Below are positions 1 through 8,057 of a stretch of DNA of 64,000 bases, piece after piece. This stretch comes from a bacterium 0.1xD8-71. GTDB taxonomy: Bacteria > Bacillota > Clostridia > Lachnospirales > Lachnospiraceae. The notes under the pieces are model-generated. The model ran no database searches and was not told the origin of the DNA. It saw nothing but the letters and a program-made list of their open reading frames with translations. The position numbers and the translations under genes are program-made. The number at the start of each line of letters is the position of its first letter. Within the stretch, counting starts at the first letter, position 1. The stretch is taken from the NCBI GenBank assembly GCA_003612405.1, contig RAYR01000001.1, positions 244,257 through 308,256 on the forward strand. Direction: 5' to 3'.

Positions 1-1
1 G

Positions 2-211
2 GCTGGATGTGCCAGTATGATTACGGTGATGCTGTTGTGGAATTATCTGGTGGCACCTGTTTATATGGGATATCCCCGAGAGGAAGTTGTCAAATTGCTG
101 CTTCCTGCATTTCTGCCTTTTAATTTGATAAAGAGCAGCTTAAATGCCTTACTGACGATGCTCCTTTATCAGCCGGTGGTCCATATACTGCGGCGGATGC
201 ATTTATTGTAA
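2..211 (+). CDS. ribU: ECF transporter S component RibU-like, C-terminal fragment
   Basis: The reading frame is already open at the window edge, so this is the 3' part of a longer gene. About 69 residues remain. The visible part has two hydrophobic stretches, and the motif FNLIKSSLNALLTMLLY followed by a short basic tail resembles the C-terminus of riboflavin-specific ECF substrate-binding proteins. Such proteins sit in the membrane and bind riboflavin for the shared ECF energising module. The family call rests only on the C-terminus; another ECF S component is possible. The ECF ATPases are not in this window. Confidence 0.6.
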   Translation, partial: AGCASMITVMLLWNYLVAPVYMGYPREEVVKLLLPAFLPFNLIKSSLNALLTMLLYQPVVHILRRMHLL

Positions 212-266
212 AAGTTTATTTTAAAAATTTCCAGTATGTACAATCATCTGTGAGACATAATAATAG

Positions 267-300
267 TAACTGTCTGGCAATCTGTTTGTCTAAACAGTTA
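267..300 (+). terminator. possible hairpin after ribU
   Basis: The gap between ribU and the next gene contains CTGTTT-gtct-AAACAG (282-297), nested inside a wider TAACTGT/ACAGTTA pairing. The T-run after it is poor, so termination is only a possibility. A second inverted repeat, TTATGTGA (301-308) with TCACATAA (333-340), lies in the same gap. Confidence 0.3.
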
Positions 301-378
301 TTATGTGAGAAAAGGATGATATTTATTATTTTTCACATAAATACAGGGGTTGATGTATTATGAAGGGGGATGGAAAAC

Positions 379-600
379 ATGAGAAATAAAGGTTTAGACT
401 GTCTTGCCCTGACAATTGCCATCATTGGTGCTGTCAACTGGGGGTTGATCGGACTTTTCAGCTTTGACCTTGTGGCATTTATTTTTGGTAACATGTCATG
501 GTTTTCAAGAATTATTTATGCGTTGGTGGGTATCGCCGGACTTTATATTATTACTTTTTATATGTATACGGGCGGTGTGGAACAATCCCATGAAGCATAA
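379..600 (+). CDS. DUF378 family small membrane protein
   Basis: A protein of about 73 residues with two membrane segments. It has the family pattern: a short start, then a helix containing GAVNWGLIGLF and a second helix with IYALVGIAGLY. DUF378 proteins have no settled function. I place the start at the second ATG (379), because the purine-rich ribosome binding site (363-369) abuts the upstream ATG at 370 but lies nine bases before 379. It stands alone, with a clear terminator downstream. Confidence 0.85.
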   Translation: MRNKGLDCLALTIAIIGAVNWGLIGLFSFDLVAFIFGNMSWFSRIIYALVGIAGLYIITFYMYTGGVEQSHEA

Positions 601-644
601 CGATGCACAAGATACTATGGCACAGTCCGTGCAGGATGGTGCCG

Positions 645-677
645 GAGGGCTCCGGGTTTTGATACCGGAGCTCTTTT
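645..677 (+). terminator. rho-independent terminator after DUF378 gene
   Basis: An 11-bp stem (645-655 with 665-675, two G-U pairs or fewer) closes a nine-base loop and runs into a short T stretch. It lies between the DUF378 gene and the next plus-strand gene. Confidence 0.7.
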
Positions 678-781
678 ACTGCCTGAAAGATTTCGGATTT
701 TCCGATTGCATCCGAAGGTTGAAATACAAAATCTGGAATAGTATAATATAAAGAACAGTTTTGGAAAGGAAATAAGGGAAT

Positions 782-2422
782 ATGCCGGTATTTGATTCGA
801 TACTGCTCAATGTATACAGGACACGTTTATATCTTCCGCTTCTGATTGTGGGTGTGATTTTTCTGGTATCACCCAGGGTGCGGAGGCTGGTTTTAAAGGT
901 TACGGATACTTTTTCCCGGCTCAACACAGGTTCCATGGCTGCTGTGATTTTTGTGGCTGCCTTTATACTCTCTGTGCTTGTCTGCTATGACGGGAAAAGC
1001 TGGGGCGGCGATTTCAGTCAGTATTTTGCACAGACCAGGGCACTGGCGGATCATACTGTGGCCGAATGGTATGAGAAGAACATATTTATTATCAATACCT
1101 CTGCGGAAGGAATCGGTTCGGACGTATATCCCTGGTTCTGGTCTATTCTGCTTCTGCCCATGTATAAACTCTTTGGATTTCATATGCCGCTTCTGAAAGT
1201 ATATGAAGCCTTGTTTTTTGCGGCTTCCATGATTCCTTTTGTCTATATCTTAAGAAGACGGATCCCTGGGAAACCGGCCTTTTTGATCTGCCTGGGCATT
1301 ACCTGTAATCTTGCTTTTCTGATGTTTGTCAATACGATTGAGTCGGATATTCCCAATATGTTCATGGTATTTCTGACATTAAATATGATAGATCTCTACC
1401 ACAAGGATGCCAGGGACGGCCAGGGATGGCTGTATAAGGGCCTGCTGGGGGTTCTTGTGGGTGTCCTGATCTTTGCAGACTGTGAGACCAGAACCATGAA
1501 TCAGGCACTGCTATTGGCCCTGCTGGTTTATGATGTGATTATGGTTGTATTATCTGTGATCAGAATGTATGGCAGAAAGGAAAGAGAAATTCATTGGAAA
1601 AGAAGTCTGTGCAAAGGACTGACGATGGCACTGCCCTTTATCGGTTATGCGGTAACTGCCAGGGTATTCTATGCTTTTCTGCCCAAAAGCGGGGGCACAT
1701 ATAATGACTATTTTGAGTTTTCCATCGGCAGATTAAAAGAAAATATAATCGGATACTTTAAAATCCTGGGGCAGATGGTATGTGCAACTTCTCGTCCGGT
1801 CATTGCCGCAATCAGTTATACAGGTGTCTGTATTCTGTTAATATTGGCAGTGGTGGGAATGATTTATCAGTTTAGGAAAGAACTGTATTTCCTGATTTAC
1901 ATCGGCGGCATGATGTGTATGCTTATATTTTATGATTATATGGATTCCCGGTTTATCTTTGCCATATATCCTCTTCTCATGCTGTTTGCCTATTGGGGAT
2001 ATGTATGCTTAAGAGATAAATGGAAAGAACATAGATGGATGGAAGTTGGCAGTCTGCTTTTAAAAGACGGTTATCTGCTGTATATGATTATATTGCTTGT
2101 ATCATTTTCTGTGACAGCGGTATATATCCAAACGGGACGTTATTCCCTGCGGCAGGCGGATTCTGTACAGGCGCAGGAGCTCTATGCGTATATCAATGAG
2201 AATATCAGTGATGATGCCGTCATCTATTTCTTTAAGCCCAGAGTTCTGTATCTGTACACGAACGTCTATTCCTACAACTGTTATAACGAGGTGTACAACA
2301 TGGAGCCGGCCGATTATATAGCGGTCTGTGAGGAGGACGGCTATGACCGTGTGTATGCTTATGCAAAAGAACATGGCACATTGGTGTACCAGAATGAGAT
2401 GTTTTGTTTATATGAACTATGA
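782..2422 (+). CDS. polytopic membrane protein, GT39/ArnT-like glycosyltransferase family
   Basis: A 546-residue protein with roughly ten or more membrane segments. Near the N-terminus, after the second hydrophobic helix, it has WGGDFSQYFAQTRAL (Asp77), which fits the acidic residue in the first outer loop of lipid-phosphate-sugar-dependent (GT-C fold) glycosyltransferases. A soluble C-terminal tail follows the last helix. By family analogy it would move a sugar from a polyprenyl donor on the outer membrane face; substrate and acceptor cannot be read from the sequence. It is not in an operon with other wall genes here. Its stop overlaps the convergent regulator gene by six bases, and no terminator separates them. 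Confidence 0.6.
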   Translation: MPVFDSILLNVYRTRLYLPLLIVGVIFLVSPRVRRLVLKVTDTFSRLNTGSMAAVIFVAAFILSVLVCYDGKSWGGDFSQYFAQTRALADHTVAEWYEKNIFIINTSAEGIGSDVYPWFWSILLLPMYKLFGFHMPLLKVYEALFFAASMIPFVYILRRRIPGKPAFLICLGITCNLAFLMFVNTIESDIPNMFMVFLTLNMIDLYHKDARDGQGWLYKGLLGVLVGVLIFADCETRTMNQALLLALLVYDVIMVVLSVIRMYGRKEREIHWKRSLCKGLTMALPFIGYAVTARVFYAFLPKSGGTYNDYFEFSIGRLKENIIGYFKILGQMVCATSRPVIAAISYTGVCILLILAVVGMIYQFRKELYFLIYIGGMMCMLIFYDYMDSRFIFAIYPLLMLFAYWGYVCLRDKWKEHRWMEVGSLLLKDGYLLYMIILLVSFSVTAVYIQTGRYSLRQADSVQAQELYAYINENISDDAVIYFFKPRVLYLYTNVYSYNCYNEVYNMEPADYIAVCEEDGYDRVYAYAKEHGTLVYQNEMFCLYEL

Positions 2423-3148
2423 GCGGCGGCATAATTTCTGATTGTAGTGCAGATAGCGTCTGACAAATTCACGGTAATTTTGTTTGGACATGAGCGCCTG
2501 TCCTTTTTTCAGATAGATGGTCGTGGCATCGTATTTGGTGATATAGCGGAAATTCACAAGATAAGCTCGGTGTGTACGGAAAAAATCCTCTCCTGCTTCC
2601 TTTTCCAGGTCTTTCATTTTACCGTAATATTCGATGTCGCTGTCCAAGGTATGAATCATGATCTTCCGGTCATATACTTCGGCGTAGATGATGTCTTCCA
2701 GGTGTATGGTAAAGTGTTTGCCGCCGGCGGTGATGAGGATACCGGGTTTCTTTCGGGGAACAGACATGCTGAAAGCTTCTGCGTTTTTTCTGTCCAGAAC
2801 CTGCCTTCTGGCATTTTGGAATACTTCTGTAAATTTATTGTCCGCAAAGGGCTTCACAAGATAATGGAAAGCTCCCACATCGAAGGCTTCAAAAACATAA
2901 TCTGCGGTGGCAGTCACAAAGATGATGATCATATTCTTATCTTTTTGCCGGAGTCTTTTGGCGGTCTCCACGCCATCCGGCTGCGGCATCTGTATATCCA
3001 GAAACAGTATATCAGGCAGTGTTTCAGCGCATAAAAGTGCCCTTCCCGATACATAGGTTACGATCGTATCTGTGGAATAAAGGCACTTTATTTTATCTGC
3101 GATATAATCCCGTGCTTTCTGCTCATCATCACATATTCCAATCCGCAT
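2417..3148 (-). CDS. LytTR-family response regulator (AgrA/LytR type)
   Basis: A 243-residue protein with an N-terminal receiver domain: acidic pair DD at 7-8, phosphoacceptor Asp51 in LFLDIQMP, the T/K positions in FVTATAD and LVKPF. A C-terminal LytTR DNA-binding domain spans about residues 135-235 (IIYAEVYDRKIMIHT through FFRTHRAYLVN). Regulators of this type bind direct repeats upstream of target promoters, often for peptide signalling or wall functions. No partner histidine kinase lies next to it, so it is an orphan here. It converges on the membrane glycosyltransferase-like gene. Confidence 0.9.
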   Translation of the reverse strand: MRIGICDDEQKARDYIADKIKCLYSTDTIVTYVSGRALLCAETLPDILFLDIQMPQPDGVETAKRLRQKDKNMIIIFVTATADYVFEAFDVGAFHYLVKPFADNKFTEVFQNARRQVLDRKNAEAFSMSVPRKKPGILITAGGKHFTIHLEDIIYAEVYDRKIMIHTLDSDIEYYGKMKDLEKEAGEDFFRTHRAYLVNFRYITKYDATTIYLKKGQALMSKQNYREFVRRYLHYNQKLCRRS

Positions 3149-3263
3149 AACTGTCCATCCTGTTCTCCGTTTTTATATTAGAATCTCAACAACAATTATA
3201 GCGGAATTGGCCTGTCATTTGTGATCATCAGACGCAAACGAGACTTTTTATGTTGTGAAATGA

Positions 3264-3611
3264 TTACAGGCTGTCTTTTTCGATGGAGATACCATCTCTC
3301 CAGATTCTTTCCAGATCATAGAAAAGACGGTTCTCACGGTCAAAAATATGGATGATGATATCCTGAAAATCCATCAGAATCCAGTTGGCGTTCTGATAAC
3401 CTTCCATCTGTTTTAGGTGACATCCCTGTTTGGCAAGTTTCTCGGAGACATTATCGGCCATTGCCTGGATCTGACTCTTGTTGCTGCCGTCCGCAATGAT
3501 AAAATAATCTGCAATGGTAGATATGTGGCTGATATCAATAATCCTGATATCTTCTGCTTTTTTGTCTTCCAGGGCGTCTATGGCGAGTTTTGCGATTTCG
3601 TTTGTTTTCAT
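3264..3611 (-). CDS. rsfS: ribosomal silencing factor RsfS
   Basis: A 115-residue protein with the typical RsfS sequence: DIRIIDISHISTIADYFII in the first half and WILMDFQDIIIHIF plus FYDLERIW near the end. The family binds ribosomal protein L14 on the large subunit and blocks joining of the subunits when nutrients are scarce. It is the last gene of the obg-yhbY-nadD-yqeK-rsfS string, the usual arrangement in Firmicutes. The ribosome binding site before ATG 3611 is weak and rather distant. Confidence 0.95.
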   Translation of the reverse strand: MKTNEIAKLAIDALEDKKAEDIRIIDISHISTIADYFIIADGSNKSQIQAMADNVSEKLAKQGCHLKQMEGYQNANWILMDFQDIIIHIFDRENRLFYDLERIWRDGISIEKDSL

Positions 3612-3669
3612 AAGTGCTGTCGGTTCCTTTCACGGTGTCAGTTCATTTTCCCCTTTTTACGGACAAATG

Positions 3670-4254
3670 TCAACTGTGTTTATAGTATTGGTAGGTTTCT
3701 TCTGTCATGGTATCGATCTGTCCGTCTGTGGTCTTAAGATAGGCCAGTGTGTTCTCCAGAATCCTGGCCATGGTGGCGTCCAGATCCTGATAGGCCACCT
3801 GTCTGATCTGTTCCAGGTCGGCAACATGTTTGCGGCCCGGTTCAATATAGTCTGCAATATAAAGTATTTTTTCCAGTTTACTCATTTTGGGACGGCCGGT
3901 GGTATGGTACTTTATGGCATTTAAAATATCCGGCACTGTCACACCGTATCGGCTTTGAGCCAGATAGGCACCCACTTTGGCATGGAGAAGGGCCGAAGGA
4001 TTGAGACGTTCCACATCCGAGATGTCCAGTTGGTGTTTTTCACAGAGGGCAATCTGTTCTTCCCCCTTTAAAGGTTTGGCACAGTCATGCAGCAGCCCGG
4101 CTGTCATGGCACTTTCCATATCCGCACCGTGAGCCATAGCCAGACATGCAGCCGTATAGGACACTCCAAGGGTATGCAGATAGCGTTTGGAAGATAATTC
4201 CTGTTCCATAATCCTGCGAAGTTCGTTGATATCGGTTTTGTGTTTATCACTCAT
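3670..4254 (-). CDS. yqeK: HD-domain diadenosine tetraphosphate hydrolase YqeK
   Basis: A 194-residue HD-domain phosphohydrolase. Metal-binding residues are visible as His27 (RYLHTLGV), the His56-Asp57 pair in GLLHDCAK, a later LLHAKVGA histidine and IADYIEPGR near residue 140. The family splits Ap4A symmetrically into two ADP. Its start overlaps the end of nadD by eight bases, suggesting translational coupling, and rsfS follows. Confidence 0.93.
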   Translation of the reverse strand: MSDKHKTDINELRRIMEQELSSKRYLHTLGVSYTAACLAMAHGADMESAMTAGLLHDCAKPLKGEEQIALCEKHQLDISDVERLNPSALLHAKVGAYLAQSRYGVTVPDILNAIKYHTTGRPKMSKLEKILYIADYIEPGRKHVADLEQIRQVAYQDLDATMARILENTLAYLKTTDGQIDTMTEETYQYYKHS

Positions 4255-4876
4255 GGTGATTGCCTCCTGTCAGAGTTTGATATAGTTTGTTATTGTAAAT
4301 GTAGGTTTCTACTGCTTGCGGCACCAGATCATGTATTGGTAATTTATCCTGTACCCTCTCCCGGATCATGGAGGAGGAAATGTCCATGGGATCAATTTCC
4401 AGAATCGAAATATCCGCATCGAATTTCTCTTTCAGATAAGTGATCTGATTTTTCATATCTGTCAGTGATTTATCGTCCCGCACGGCAGCCAGCACATGGC
4501 AGTTTTGAAAGATTTCTTCCGGATTTTTCCAATCCTCCATAGCCCAGAGGCTGTCTGCTCCCAGGATAAAATAGTAGTCTGCCGCCGGATCAGATGCCCT
4601 GAGATCTTTCAGCGTTTCACAGGTGTAAGTATTCTTATCTTTATTTACCTCTATCAGGGACAGGGCAAAAGAAGGGGTGTCCTCAATGGCAAGACGGGTC
4701 ATTTCACATCTTATCTCGGGGGACAGTACTTCTTCCAGGTCTTTCATATAAGGGATGCCGCTGGGAATGAATAATACTTCGTCCAGTGCAAACTGCTCCT
4801 GCGCTTTCCTGGCAATTGCTAAATGTCCAAAGTGGATGGGATTAAAAGTTCCACCCATGATGCCTGTTTTTTTCAT
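4247..4876 (-). CDS. nadD: nicotinate-nucleotide adenylyltransferase NadD
   Basis: This enzyme adenylates nicotinate mononucleotide to deamido-NAD. It starts with GIMGGTFNPIHFGHL, giving the nucleotidyltransferase HxGH motif (HFGH), and ends with the SSSMIRERV motif (ISSSMIR). I choose ATG 4876 over the in-frame TTG at 4894, because conserved sequence begins at MKKTGIMGG and a GGAG lies about 12 bases upstream of that ATG. The protein is then 209 residues, normal for the family. It overlaps yqeK by eight bases. Confidence 0.94.
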   Translation of the reverse strand: MKKTGIMGGTFNPIHFGHLAIARKAQEQFALDEVLFIPSGIPYMKDLEEVLSPEIRCEMTRLAIEDTPSFALSLIEVNKDKNTYTCETLKDLRASDPAADYYFILGADSLWAMEDWKNPEEIFQNCHVLAAVRDDKSLTDMKNQITYLKEKFDADISILEIDPMDISSSMIRERVQDKLPIHDLVPQAVETYIYNNKLYQTLTGGNHHE

Positions 4877-4920
4877 CCGCCATACACGCTCCAATCCGAT
4901 TGATTTCAGAAAATGCTGTC

Positions 4921-5214
4921 TTATGGTCTGGGCAGAACAATCTTCGGGTTTTTCCTGTCCGGTTTATATAACACAATTTTGCGGCCGATCACCTGCACCA
5001 CTTGGGAGTGAGTACGTTCCGCCACCATCTGGGCGATTTCATGGGGATCATCCAGACAGTTTTTGAGAACCGCCACTTTAATCAGTTCCTTCGTATTGAA
5101 GGACTCTCCGATTGCCTCAGTGACTTCCGGCGTCAGGCTCGACTTTCCAATCTGAAAGATGGGATCCAAGCTGCTGGCCAGTTTTTTGAGATAAGAACGT
5201 TGCTTGCTTGTCAT
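4921..5214 (-). CDS. yhbY: YhbY/YqeI family CRM-domain RNA-binding protein
   Basis: A single CRM domain of 97 residues: the TSKQRSYLKKLA start, IGKSSLTPEVTEAI in the middle, and QVIGRKIVLYKP near the end. The family associates with large-subunit precursors during ribosome assembly. The start is ATG 5214, with a strong GGAGGAAACC just upstream; the in-frame TTG at 5226 is part of that ribosome binding site. It lies between obg and nadD, as in many Firmicutes. Confidence 0.92.
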   Translation of the reverse strand: MTSKQRSYLKKLASSLDPIFQIGKSSLTPEVTEAIGESFNTKELIKVAVLKNCLDDPHEIAQMVAERTHSQVVQVIGRKIVLYKPDRKNPKIVLPRP

Positions 5215-5229
5215 GGTTTCCTCCAATTC

Positions 5230-6516
5230 CTAACGATAATAATCAAATGATAATCCGTACATTCTTACAGTGCTTCCTTCTGTGATTCCAAGAGCCTCCA
5301 GCTGATCCAGAATCCCGTTCTTTTTCATGAAATCCTGGAAGAATTTGAAGCCTTTTTCTGACTCCAGGTTGGTGTAAGAAAGCATTTTTTCTATCCGCGG
5401 GCCTTCTACCACATATTCATTTGCAGCTTCGTCATAGATAACGGTAAAAGGTTCCGTCTCAATATCAAAATGATACTCCGGGAAAAACTCCTGTTCAAAT
5501 ATGACAGGTGTCCTGTCCAACTCGGCAAGCCGGTTGTTGATGGCATACAAAAGCTCCCGCAGGCCCTTGCCGCTGATAGCGGAAACAGCATAGACAGGGA
5601 TTCCCTTCGGCTCAAATTCCTGACGGATTGCCGCCACCGGGTCGTCTTCACCATAGATCATATCAATTTTGTTGGCGGCAATAATCTGCGGCCGGCCGGC
5701 CAGTGAGGCATCATAGGATGTCAGCTCTTTGTTGATGGCGTAGATATCGGCGACAGGATCCCGTCCTTCTGTGGATGCTGCATCCACAATGTGTACGATC
5801 AGTTTTGTACGCTCAATATGGCGCAGGAACTCATGGCCAAGCCCTATGCCCTCCGAGGCGCCCTCAATGAGACCTGGAATGTCCGCAATCACGAATCCTT
5901 TGGCATCCTTTAAATCCACAACGCCCAGATTGGGATTTAAGGTTGTAAAATGATAGTTGGCAATCTTCGGTCTGGCATTGGTTACCTTGGATAAAAAGGT
6001 GGATTTCCCCACGTTGGGAAAGCCCACAAGTCCCACATCGGCAATGACTTTCAGTTCCAGGATCAGTTCCAGTTCCTGGGCCGGCTGGCCAGGCTGGGCA
6101 TACTTGGGAGCCTGCATGGTACTGGTGGCATAATGCTGGTTGCCGTTGCCGCCTCTGCCGCCTTTTAAGAGCAGAAAACGGCGGTTGTCCCCGGACATAT
6201 CCGTGATAACCTTTCCGCTTTCCGCTTCACGGATGACAGTACCCTCCGGCACCTTGATGGTGATATCTTCCCCGTTTTTGCCGGCACAGTTTTTCTTGCT
6301 GCCCTCTTCGCCGTTTCCGGCGCTGTATTTGCGGATGTGGCGGAAGTCTGTGAGGGTGTTTAACCCTTCGTCCACTTCAAAGTATACACTGCCTCCATTG
6401 CCCCCGTCACCGCCGTCAGGGCCGCCGTTTGGCACATATTTCTCCCGGCGGAAGGACACATGTCCATCGCCGCCTTTTCCGCTTTTGACAAAGATTTTTG
6501 CGCGATCTGCAAACAT
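5230..6516 (-). CDS. obgE: Obg GTPase
   Basis: A 428-residue GTPase with all three Obg parts: a glycine-rich Obg fold at 1 to about 158 (GKGGDGHVSFRREK and GGRGGNGNQHYA), a central G domain with P-loop GFPNVGKST and DIPGLIEGA, NKID and SAISGKGL, and a C-terminal OCT domain (about 350-428). Obg acts in late 50S assembly and in stress and (p)ppGpp responses. It sits directly downstream of L27, but a terminator lies between them, so it is expressed by read-through or from a promoter I cannot see. Confidence 0.97.
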   Translation of the reverse strand: MFADRAKIFVKSGKGGDGHVSFRREKYVPNGGPDGGDGGNGGSVYFEVDEGLNTLTDFRHIRKYSAGNGEEGSKKNCAGKNGEDITIKVPEGTVIREAESGKVITDMSGDNRRFLLLKGGRGGNGNQHYATSTMQAPKYAQPGQPAQELELILELKVIADVGLVGFPNVGKSTFLSKVTNARPKIANYHFTTLNPNLGVVDLKDAKGFVIADIPGLIEGASEGIGLGHEFLRHIERTKLIVHIVDAASTEGRDPVADIYAINKELTSYDASLAGRPQIIAANKIDMIYGEDDPVAAIRQEFEPKGIPVYAVSAISGKGLRELLYAINNRLAELDRTPVIFEQEFFPEYHFDIETEPFTVIYDEAANEYVVEGPRIEKMLSYTNLESEKGFKFFQDFMKKNGILDQLEALGITEGSTVRMYGLSFDYYR

Positions 6517-6537
6517 AAATATCTATCTCCTAAATCT

Positions 6538-6571
6538 GAAAAAAGCTCCAAACACCTAGATGTTTGGAGCC
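6538..6571 (-). terminator. rho-independent terminator between rpmA and obg
   Basis: A perfect 10-bp stem (6545-6554 with 6561-6570), six-base loop, and six or more T residues on the minus strand. It should end most of the L21-prp-L27 transcript while letting some read-through into obg. Confidence 0.88.
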
Positions 6572-6583
6572 GTTTTGCTGGTC

Positions 6584-6868
6584 TTATTTCTCCACAGGAT
6601 ATACGGAAGCCTGTTTCTTGTCTCTTCCTTTTCTCTCAAAACGAAGAACACCGTCAATCAAGGCAAACAGGGTATCATCTCCGCCGATACCTACATTATT
6701 GCCGGGATGAATCTTGGTTCCGCGCTGTCTGTATAAGATATTTCCTGCTTTGACGAACTGTCCGTCAGCTCTCTTCGCACCTAATCTCTTAGCCTCGGAA
6801 TCACGACCGTTCTTGGTGGAACCGACACCTTTCTTATGTGCAAAAAATTGAAGGTTCATATTCAACAT
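6584..6868 (-). CDS. rpmA: 50S ribosomal protein L27 with cleavable N-terminal extension
   Basis: L27 of the large subunit, 94 residues. The N-terminus reads [14 protein letters not shown], the Firmicutes form in which the extension up to LQFF is removed by Prp before L27 works at the peptidyl-transferase centre. The rest ([29 protein letters not shown]) is standard. ATG 6868 is chosen because GAGGAGG lies ten bases upstream. The gene follows prp by four bases, and a terminator follows it. Confidence 0.97.
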   Translation of the reverse strand: MLNMNLQFFAHKKGVGSTKNGRDSEAKRLGAKRADGQFVKAGNILYRQRGTKIHPGNNVGIGGDDTLFALIDGVLRFERKGRDKKQASVYPVEK

Positions 6869-6872
6869 GGTA

Positions 6873-7205
6873 TTACACCTCCTCAAATGTCAATTTACAA
6901 TGTTTCTGCCCGTACTGTTTTTCAATCTGACTTAAGCCGAGCACCAGAGAATCCATGAGCACCTGCGATGTTTCTTTCAGCGGATGATTCGTGAAGCGGC
7001 ATCTGATGATACCGGCATTATCATCCGTTTCTATCTGTAGGGGTTCCTTCGTAATCTGCTCCAGGGAATTTAAGGTGTTGATGACAAGGACAGAGACTGC
7101 GGCGCAGACAATGTCTTCTCCCCGTTTTGCATACCCGGCATGCCCGTTACAGATAAAGCTGTGGTATTCTCCTGTTTTTGTTTTATGAATTGTGATTCTG
7201 GTCAT
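6873..7205 (-). CDS. prp: ribosomal-processing cysteine protease Prp
   Basis: A 110-residue cysteine protease that removes the N-terminal extension of L27. The catalytic pair is visible as His22 (CNGHAGYA) and Cys34 ([11 protein letters not shown]), the same spacing as in characterised Prp. It lies between rplU and rpmA, its normal place. Its start codon overlaps the rplU stop by one base (TAATG), implying coupled translation. Confidence 0.95.
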   Translation of the reverse strand: MTRITIHKTKTGEYHSFICNGHAGYAKRGEDIVCAAVSVLVINTLNSLEQITKEPLQIETDDNAGIIRCRFTNHPLKETSQVLMDSLVLGLSQIEKQYGQKHCKLTFEEV

Positions 7206-7510
7206 TACGCATTGATCTTATCAATCTGAATCTGCGTATACGGCTGTCTGTGACCATTTTTCTTGTGATAACCGGTTTTGCTCTTATACTTGTAAACGAT
7301 GACTTTACGAGCTTTCCCCTGATCCATAACAGTTCCGGTTACGGTAGCATTTGCTACATCGCCTGCAACCTTAAGCTCTTTGTCGCTGACAGCTATCACC
7401 TGGTCGAATGTTACAGTCGTACCTACTTCCACATCGAGTTTTTCCACTCTGATGATATCACCTTCGGATACTTTGTACTGTTTTCCGCCTGTTGCAATGA
7501 TTGCGTACAT
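7205..7510 (-). CDS. rplU: 50S ribosomal protein L21
   Basis: L21 binds 23S rRNA in the large subunit. The protein is 101 residues and starts [14 protein letters not shown], with the typical KIVVYKYKSK-like and [13 protein letters not shown] sections at the end. The start ATG 7510 has a strong GGAGGTGCC upstream; an in-frame upstream extension is not used. The gene is preceded by its own promoter and a structured leader. Confidence 0.97.
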   Translation of the reverse strand: MYAIIATGGKQYKVSEGDIIRVEKLDVEVGTTVTFDQVIAVSDKELKVAGDVANATVTGTVMDQGKARKVIVYKYKSKTGYHKKNGHRQPYTQIQIDKINA

Positions 7511-7606
7511 ATGGCACCTCCTATTCATGAACACGAAGTTCATTTACTCGCTAACTGTGGTGATACCCGTAAAAGGGCATACTTTTACCTCGTTATGCGG
7601 CATACT
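7511..7606 (-). ncRNA. structured leader of rplU, probable L21 leader
   Basis: About 95 bases lie between the predicted transcription start and rplU. They contain paired segments (for example GTAAAAG with CTTTTAC, and a GAACTTCGTGTTC hairpin near the start codon) and no gene. Firmicutes rplU operons often carry an autoregulatory L21 leader in this position. Position and structure fit; I have not scored it against the Rfam model. Confidence 0.55.
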
Positions 7607-7611
7607 CATTA

Positions 7612-7640
7612 ATCATATACATTTTATCCCGGTTTGTCAA
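7612..7640 (-). promoter_or_regulatory. strong sigma-A promoter for rplU-prp-rpmA
   Basis: TTGACA (7635-7640), 17-bp spacer, TATGAT (7612-7617) on the minus strand, eleven of twelve consensus positions. It begins only nine bases after the stop of the upstream regulator gene. Confidence 0.88.
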
Positions 7641-7648
7641 TGATAAAA

Positions 7649-8050
7649 TTACCTGTTTTCCAATCTTTTATCCATCTCCGCTTTCAGAATACGTTCGATT
7701 CTTTCATGCAGATCCTGGGTTTTAAACGGTTTGAGAACATAGTCGTTGATTCCGAGCTTGGAACTTTCCACGATGGTCTGTTTTTCGCGCTGTGAAGTAA
7801 GCATAATCACAGGAATCTCCTGACAGGTTTCCATTTCCCTGATTCTGCGCAATGTTTCTATGCCGTCCAGGGGTGCCATCTGAACATCCAATAAAATCAG
7901 ATCCGGTGGTGTTTTCTGTTTGAGATACTGTAAAGCACGCAGACCGGAATTTAAAGCGACAACTTCATAGGATCCTCTGAATTCCTGTTCGATTGTAGCC
8001 AGACTGATGCTGTTGTCATCAACGGCCAATATTGTCAATTTATTATCCAC
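7649..8050 (-). CDS. single-domain response regulator (CheY-like)
   Basis: A 133-residue stand-alone receiver domain: acidic pair Asp11-Asp12, phosphoacceptor Asp55 in LILLDVQMAP, Thr85 and Lys107 (YVLKPF). There is no output domain, so it probably acts through protein contacts or as a phosphate relay. It lies eight bases downstream of the hybrid histidine kinase and is surely co-transcribed with it. Confidence 0.9.
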   Translation of the reverse strand: MDNKLTILAVDDNSISLATIEQEFRGSYEVVALNSGLRALQYLKQKTPPDLILLDVQMAPLDGIETLRRIREMETCQEIPVIMLTSQREKQTIVESSKLGINDYVLKPFKTQDLHERIERILKAEMDKRLENR

Positions 8051-8057
8051 CTTGTTT

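Noticed and set aside
2447..3034. A 195-residue plus-strand reading frame opposite the LytTR gene
   Set aside because: The minus-strand frame has clear receiver and LytTR motifs; this is its antisense shadow.
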